A DNA stretch of 10,192 bases from assembly GCA_019422905.1 (NCBI GenBank), contig JAHZCM010000074.1, positions 1 to 10,192 of the forward strand. Direction: 5' to 3'. A program made the position numbers and the translations under genes. Source of the stretch: Oscillospiraceae bacterium (GTDB lineage Bacteria; Bacillota; Clostridia; Oscillospirales; Acutalibacteraceae). The notes beneath the pieces were generated by a model. The model was not told where the DNA came from. It made no database searches and worked only from the letters and a program-made list of their open reading frames with translations. Positions 7,031 through 10,192 of the stretch are shown here, piece after piece. The stretch's first letter is position 1; each line of letters opens with the position of its first letter.

Positions 7031-7531
7031 TCAGCCGAGCTCCAGCAAAACGATGCGCCCGCTCTCCCGGGTCTTTCGCATATCGATCAGCCGTTGGTTC
7101 TCGCTTCCGCGGAACAGCAGATCCAGGTTCTTCTGCGCCTCGATAAACGGCCCGTCCACCAGCACGTCGCAGACGCCGAGCAGCGCATCCACCTCCGGAT
7201 TGTGCATGGCCTGCAGCGCCTCAAGCGTCCATCCCGTATAGATCGTCACGTCGCGGCCGGCGGCATGCACCCTGTCCGCAAGCGCCTTCAGCGGCGCCGG
7301 CTGGCAGAACGGCTCGCCGCCCGAAAAGGTGATGCCGCGCAGCATGGGATTCTCCATAAATTCTTCGAAAATGCGGTCCGTATCGTCCCATGTACCGCCC
7401 TCAAAATCATGTGTCTGCGGATTGTGGCAGCCGGGGCAATGATGCGGGCAGCCCTGCACAAACACCGTCAGGCGGATGCCGCGTCCATCTACGATGGAAT
7501 CCGGAACGATTCCCGCTATTTTAATCTGCAT
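7031..7531 (-). CDS. nrdG: Anaerobic ribonucleotide reductase activating protein (radical SAM activase)
   Basis: Radical SAM enzyme that uses a [4Fe-4S] cluster and S-adenosylmethionine to place the glycyl radical on class III ribonucleotide reductase. The product is 166 residues, normal for NrdG. The cluster motif is CPHHCPGC (Cys28, Cys32, Cys35, CxxxCxxC). It is followed by the SAM-binding FSGGEPF (69-75), then DVLVDGPF (122-129) and FRGSENQRLID, all typical of NrdG. The frame is open 19 codons further upstream, but the start at 7531 (MQIKIAGIVPDSIVDGRGIR) has AGGAGG (complement of 7542-7547) 10 bases before it and matches the family start. It is downstream of the separate glycyl-radical protein, its expected substrate here, with a strong intrinsic terminator in between. 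A hairpin GCCGCC/GGCGGC (7553-7570) sits just upstream of the ribosome-binding site. No promoter is visible immediately ahead. Confidence 0.95.
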   Translation of the reverse strand: MQIKIAGIVPDSIVDGRGIRLTVFVQGCPHHCPGCHNPQTHDFEGGTWDDTDRIFEEFMENPMLRGITFSGGEPFCQPAPLKALADRVHAAGRDVTIYTGWTLEALQAMHNPEVDALLGVCDVLVDGPFIEAQKNLDLLFRGSENQRLIDMRKTRESGRIVLLELG

Positions 7532-7586
7532 TTTATCCACGCCTCCTCTTTTGCCGCCGGGCAAGGCGGCGCCATGCCCTCCGCGC

Positions 7587-7622
7587 AAAAAAATCCAAAA
7601 GGCGCGGAGCCTCCTGGATTTT
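7587..7622 (-). terminator. Intrinsic terminator between the glycyl-radical gene and nrdG
   Basis: On the minus strand AAAATCCAGGAGGC pairs with GCCTTTTGGATTTT (14 bp, two G-T pairs, loop TCCGC; 7590-7622). It is followed by a run of T reaching 7 bases (7587-7593). It starts 8 bases after the stop of the 56-residue gene and ends about 55 bases before the nrdG ATG, so it would end the small gene's transcript or attenuate nrdG. Confidence 0.88.
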
Positions 7623-7629
7623 CAGCAGT

Positions 7630-7800
7630 TTACAGGCTGTGCTTCACGCGGTCGCGCTCCTCGGCGCGCTTCGCATTGTTCCAGCGGTCGGTGGTGCCGA
7701 CAAGATAGCCCGTAATGCGGCGGATGCGCTCGAAATCGCGCCCCTCGCCGATGAGAACGGTATTCTGCTTCACGGTTTTTTCAGTGATCTTCGGTGACAT
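7630..7800 (-). CDS. Stand-alone glycyl-radical domain of class III ribonucleotide reductase (NrdD C-terminal part)
   Basis: A 56-residue protein that is almost entirely the C-terminal glycyl-radical segment normally found at the end of NrdD. The core is GEGRDFERIRRITGYLVGT (18-36), with Gly31 in RITGYL as the predicted radical site, followed by DRWNNAKRAEE and the family-typical ending DRVKH (50-54). The first 17 residues (MSPKITEKTVKQNTVLI) are an extra N-terminal piece with no obvious family match. AGGAGG (complement of 7809-7814) lies 8 bases before the ATG, the codon usage is GC-rich like the neighbours, and the frame is intact, so I take it as a real gene rather than debris. The large NrdD chain in this window lacks this segment, so the protein probably docks onto it and carries the radical installed by NrdG. 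An alternative is a repair or spare domain for a second, complete NrdD elsewhere in the genome. Confidence 0.88.
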   Translation of the reverse strand: MSPKITEKTVKQNTVLIGEGRDFERIRRITGYLVGTTDRWNNAKRAEERDRVKHSL

Positions 7801-7821
7801 AGTTTCATCCTCCTGATTGTA

Positions 7822-7850
7822 ATTTTACCCGTTAATTTGTGATTTATCAA
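7822..7850 (-). promoter_or_regulatory. Probable sigma-A promoter of the glycyl-radical domain gene
   Basis: On the minus strand TTGATA (7845-7850) and TAAAAT (7822-7827) are 17 bases apart and each matches 5 of 6 consensus positions. The -35 box overlaps the phosphatase stop codon. The predicted start, about 7 bases after the -10, falls at the AGGAGG site, giving a very short leader of around 16-17 bases. No NrdR-box-like palindrome is evident. Confidence 0.65.
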
Positions 7851-8530
7851 TATGCTTCCACGGAGAACAGACCCCATTTGGAATAATCCTTTGAGCCGAG
7901 CTCTCCCAAATGCGCATAATCATTGATCCGCACGGGCTTCCCCGCTTTGCTTTCCGCGTCGTACTCGATTTCCGTAATACCCGTGTTCTCCATCCAGTTT
8001 AGCCGGTTCACATCGCGGTCCGGACGGTTCAGCAGAACGTTGGTGAGCACCCGCAGTGTGATTCCGTGTGAAAAGACCAGCACGGTGGCGGAAGCCTCCA
8101 GTCCGGCCAGATATTTCTCCGCGAAACACACGCACCTGTCTTTGATATCCCGATAGCATTCCCCCGCCGGAAGAACCGCTTCAGACAGGCCCGCCTCTAT
8201 ACTGATCTCCGGGTATTGGCGGTCCCGCTCCTCCCAGGTCAAGCCCTCGAGTCTGCCGAGATCCATTTCGCGCAGACAATCGGCTTCAACAATGGGTACA
8301 TCGGCTTTCGGCAGCTGCCGGAGAAACGCTTCCGCCGTCTGCCGTGTGCGGCTTAAGGAGCTGCAGAACGCGTAAAGCACGGCATCGCGGGGAAGCTGCT
8401 CCTTCAAATACTGTCCGGCGCGCTCCGCCTGCCGGACGCCCTTCTGCGTCAAAGCCAGATCCGTGGAGGACATGACCTTTCCCTGCGTATTGCTGTAGCT
8501 TTCCGCATGCCGGATCAGAAATATTTTCAT
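7847..8530 (-). CDS. Histidine phosphatase superfamily protein (phosphoglycerate mutase-like)
   Basis: Cytoplasmic phosphatase or mutase of the branch that uses a phosphohistidine intermediate; the substrate is unknown. The product is 227 residues from the start at 8530. The catalytic RHG-type motif is LIRHAES with Arg7 and the nucleophile His8. SSLSRTRQTA supplies Arg61, EMDLGRLEGL (88-97) has the acid Glu88, and FSHGITLR has the second His155. Such proteins are often named GpmB or CobC, but nothing here points to a substrate, and no cobalamin genes are nearby. An upstream in-frame ATG (8563) adds 11 residues. I prefer 8530 because the beta-strand MKIFLIRHAE is the standard beginning, although its ribosome-binding site (AAAGGCGGG, 9 bases away) is mediocre. 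It lies between the large nrdD gene and the separate glycyl-radical gene, 61 bases after nrdD, and is probably co-transcribed with nrdD. Confidence 0.9.
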   Translation of the reverse strand: MKIFLIRHAESYSNTQGKVMSSTDLALTQKGVRQAERAGQYLKEQLPRDAVLYAFCSSLSRTRQTAEAFLRQLPKADVPIVEADCLREMDLGRLEGLTWEERDRQYPEISIEAGLSEAVLPAGECYRDIKDRCVCFAEKYLAGLEASATVLVFSHGITLRVLTNVLLNRPDRDVNRLNWMENTGITEIEYDAESKAGKPVRINDYAHLGELGSKDYSKWGLFSVEAY

Positions 8531-8570
8531 GCTTACGGTCCCGCCTTTCTGCGCAAAATCCATACGCCGG

Positions 8571-8596
8571 GCTTCGGCTCAACGCTTCGGCTCAAT
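8571..8596. repeat. 13-bp near-perfect tandem repeat over the end of nrdD
   Basis: GCTTCGGCTCAAC (8571-8583) is followed directly by GCTTCGGCTCAAT (8584-8596), differing only in the last base. The second copy covers the nrdD stop codon and the base before it. It looks like a local duplication exactly where the expected glycyl-radical coding segment is absent. Confidence 0.8.
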
Positions 8597-10192
8597 GGAT
8601 CAGGTGCGAATAATCCGGCACGTCATGGTACTTCTTCCGAAGCTCCATCAGCCTTTCAACCGGCACGCCTTCGCCCGCATGCCTGCCGCAGCGCGGGCAC
8701 ACATCGCCGATGATGCCGTTATAGCCGCAAACCGGGTCGCGGTCGACCGGATGGTTGACTGAGCCGTAACCGATACCGGCCTCCTTCATGCAGCGGATCA
8801 CGCTCTCAAACGCATCGATATTTTTGCAGGTATCGCCGTCCAGCTCCACATAGCTGATGTGCCCCGCATTGGTCAGCGCGTGGAACGGCGCTTCCTTCTG
8901 AATCTTTTTGTAGGCGCTGATACCGTAATAAACCGGCACATGGAACGAATTCGTATAATAGTCGCGGTCCGTCACGCCCTCGATAACGCCGTATTTTTTC
9001 CGGTCAATGCGCAGGAAACGCCCGGAAAGGCCCTCGGCAGGCGTCGCAAGCAGCGTCCAGTTAAGGCCGGTCTCGCGGCTCTTTTTGTCCATGCACGCAC
9101 GCATGTAGGAGATGATCTCATAGCCGAGCTTCCAGCTCTCCTCGCTCTCGCCGTGGTGCTTTCCGGTGAGGGCTTTGAGCGTTTCGGCAAGGCCGATAAA
9201 GCCGATGGAGAGCGTGCCGTGCTTTAAGACCTCCGCCACGGAATCGTCACGGTCGAGGTTTTCGGAGTCGATCCACACGCCCTGCCCCATCAGGAACGGG
9301 TAGTTGTAGGCCTTCTTGCTGCACTGGATCTTGAAACGGTGCAGAAGCTGCTCCTCCGCCAGCGCGAGCTTTTTATCCAGCAGCGTGTAAAATCTCTGAA
9401 TGTCCCCCTTGGCCTCAATGCCCAGACGCGGCAGGTTGATGGAGGTAAAGCTCAGGTTGCCGCGTCCGCAGGTCACCTCGCGGTCCGGGTCGTGAACGTT
9501 GCCCATCACGCGGGTACGGCAGCCCATGTACGCCACCTCGCTGTTGTAGTCGCCGGGCTTGTAATACTGCAGGTTGAACGGCGCGTCGAGGAAGCTGAAG
9601 TTCGGGAACAGCCGCTTCGCCGAGCAGCGCATCGCATGCTTAAACAGGTCGTAGTTCGGGTCGCCCTCGTTGTAGTTGACGCCCTCCTTGACCTTGAAGA
9701 TCTGCACCGGGAAAATCGGCGTCTCGCCGTCGCCGAGGCCGGCCTCCGTCGCCTCGAGCAGGTTGCGGATGACCATCCGGCCCTCCGGAGACGTATCGGT
9801 GCCGTAGTTCAGCGAGCTGAACGGCACCTGCGCGCCGGCGCGCGAATTCATCGTGTTCAGGTTGTGCACAAGCGCCTCCATCGCCTGGTGCGTGGCATTA
9901 TCCGTCTCCCGCCACGCCGTCCGCGCGGCATATTCCGCCGCGTCGCGCGCTTCTTCGGCGGAAATCTCCTCGAAGCCGTTTTCGCGCTGGTGCCGCGGCA
10001 GGAATTCCTCCACGCGGTCCGCGTACTGTGCGGCCATGCCCATCGTCACGCCGTCGCCGAGCGCCTCCTGCACGGCCTCTGTCAGCCGTGCGGCGTCCTC
10101 GTGCGCCATACCGTGCCGCACCTCAAAATACTGGGTAAACGCCGAAGCATACTGCTTGCGGTAGGTCTTTTTGACGCCGAGCGCCATCGCAT
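8592..10192 (-). CDS. nrdD: Anaerobic (class III) ribonucleoside-triphosphate reductase, catalytic chain lacking the glycyl-radical C-terminus (5' end outside window)
   Basis: Reduces ribonucleoside triphosphates to deoxyribonucleotides under anaerobic conditions. The frame is open to the window edge and reads (Y)AMALGVKKTYRK, a mid-protein segment, so the ATG at 10187 is internal and the N-terminal part (ATP cone and start of the barrel) lies outside. Counting from that Met, 531 residues are visible. Conserved blocks include HNLNTMNSRAGAQVPFSSLN (108-127), KRLFPNFSFLDAPFNLQYYK (191-210), YMGCRTRV with Cys223 as the likely thiyl-radical cysteine, GRGNLSFTSINLPRLGIEA (241-259), TPAEGLSGRF (382-391) and TNSFHVPVYY. 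Near the end is the Cys cluster VCGYNGIIGDVCPRCGR (Cys487, 497, 500), normally metal-binding. After GEGVPVERL the protein ends with MELRKKYHDVPDYSHLIH instead of the RRITGYL glycyl-radical segment, which is found on the separate 56-residue gene downstream. No frameshift within the last 100 bases restores that segment. Confidence 0.95.
   Translation of the reverse strand, partial: AMALGVKKTYRKQYASAFTQYFEVRHGMAHEDAARLTEAVQEALGDGVTMGMAAQYADRVEEFLPRHQRENGFEEISAEEARDAAEYAARTAWRETDNATHQAMEALVHNLNTMNSRAGAQVPFSSLNYGTDTSPEGRMVIRNLLEATEAGLGDGETPIFPVQIFKVKEGVNYNEGDPNYDLFKHAMRCSAKRLFPNFSFLDAPFNLQYYKPGDYNSEVAYMGCRTRVMGNVHDPDREVTCGRGNLSFTSINLPRLGIEAKGDIQRFYTLLDKKLALAEEQLLHRFKIQCSKKAYNYPFLMGQGVWIDSENLDRDDSVAEVLKHGTLSIGFIGLAETLKALTGKHHGESEESWKLGYEIISYMRACMDKKSRETGLNWTLLATPAEGLSGRFLRIDRKKYGVIEGVTDRDYYTNSFHVPVYYGISAYKKIQKEAPFHALTNAGHISYVELDGDTCKNIDAFESVIRCMKEAGIGYGSVNHPVDRDPVCGYNGIIGDVCPRCGRHAGEGVPVERLMELRKKYHDVPDYSHLIH

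Noticed and set aside
5382..7241. 619-codon open frame on the plus strand, antisense to pckG
   Set aside because: It mirrors the GC-rich pckG gene, has no recognisable domain, and pckG on the other strand is unmistakable.
8531..8690. Simple frameshift or sequencing error truncating NrdD
   Set aside because: None of the three minus-strand frames after GEGVPVERL encodes the RRITGYL...DRVKH segment before the phosphatase gene, so one indel cannot restore it.
8695..8760. VCGY near the end of NrdD as the glycyl-radical site
   Set aside because: It belongs to the cysteine cluster CGYNGIIGDVCPRC that, in this subfamily, precedes the glycyl-radical motif; the RRITGYL motif proper is on the separate small gene.
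10185..10187. ATG as the start of nrdD
   Set aside because: The frame stays open to the window edge and ALGVKKTYRK is a mid-protein NrdD segment; the N-terminal part is simply outside the window.

Overview
The window looks like chromosomal DNA from a fairly GC-rich anaerobic Firmicute, probably a gut Clostridia lineage (Oscillospiraceae- or Christensenellales-like). This rests on a class III (oxygen-sensitive) ribonucleotide reductase set, a GTP-type PEP carboxykinase, an ECF sigma/DUF4179-type anti-sigma pair, strong AGGAGG ribosome-binding sites and good sigma-A promoters. The taxonomy is inference. No tRNA, rRNA, CRISPR array, insertion sequence or phage gene was seen.

Layout, plus strand: the 3' part of an ECF sigma factor gene (start outside the window) is followed by its membrane anti-sigma partner and ends at a bidirectional terminator (1522-1563). 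A minus-strand cytoplasmic alpha/beta-hydrolase (1573-2853) converges on that terminator. It shares a divergent promoter region with a plus-strand three-domain protein (3000-4595), a SAM methyltransferase fused to two GNAT acetyltransferase domains, which has its own terminator. A gene-free, AT-richer gap of about 490 bp follows. It holds two terminators and an exact 11-bp tandem repeat.

From 5005 to the right edge everything is on the minus strand. In transcription order it reads: nrdD catalytic part (enters from outside the window, ends 8592), a histidine-family phosphatase, a 56-residue protein that is essentially only a glycyl-radical domain, nrdG (the radical-SAM activase), and finally pckG with its own promoter and terminator.

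The most interesting point is that the class III ribonucleotide reductase appears to be split. The large NrdD chain keeps the active-site cysteine and the cysteine cluster but stops where the C-terminal glycyl-radical segment should begin. That missing segment (motif RRITGYLVGT, conserved C-terminus DRVKH) is encoded separately at 7630-7800, behind a phosphatase gene. The small gene has what looks like its own strong promoter (TTGATA-17-TAAAAT) and its own intrinsic terminator. It is therefore a compact, independently expressible unit, reminiscent of the GrcA/YfiD 'spare part' for pyruvate formate-lyase. nrdG, just downstream, would have to be reached by terminator read-through or from an unseen promoter.
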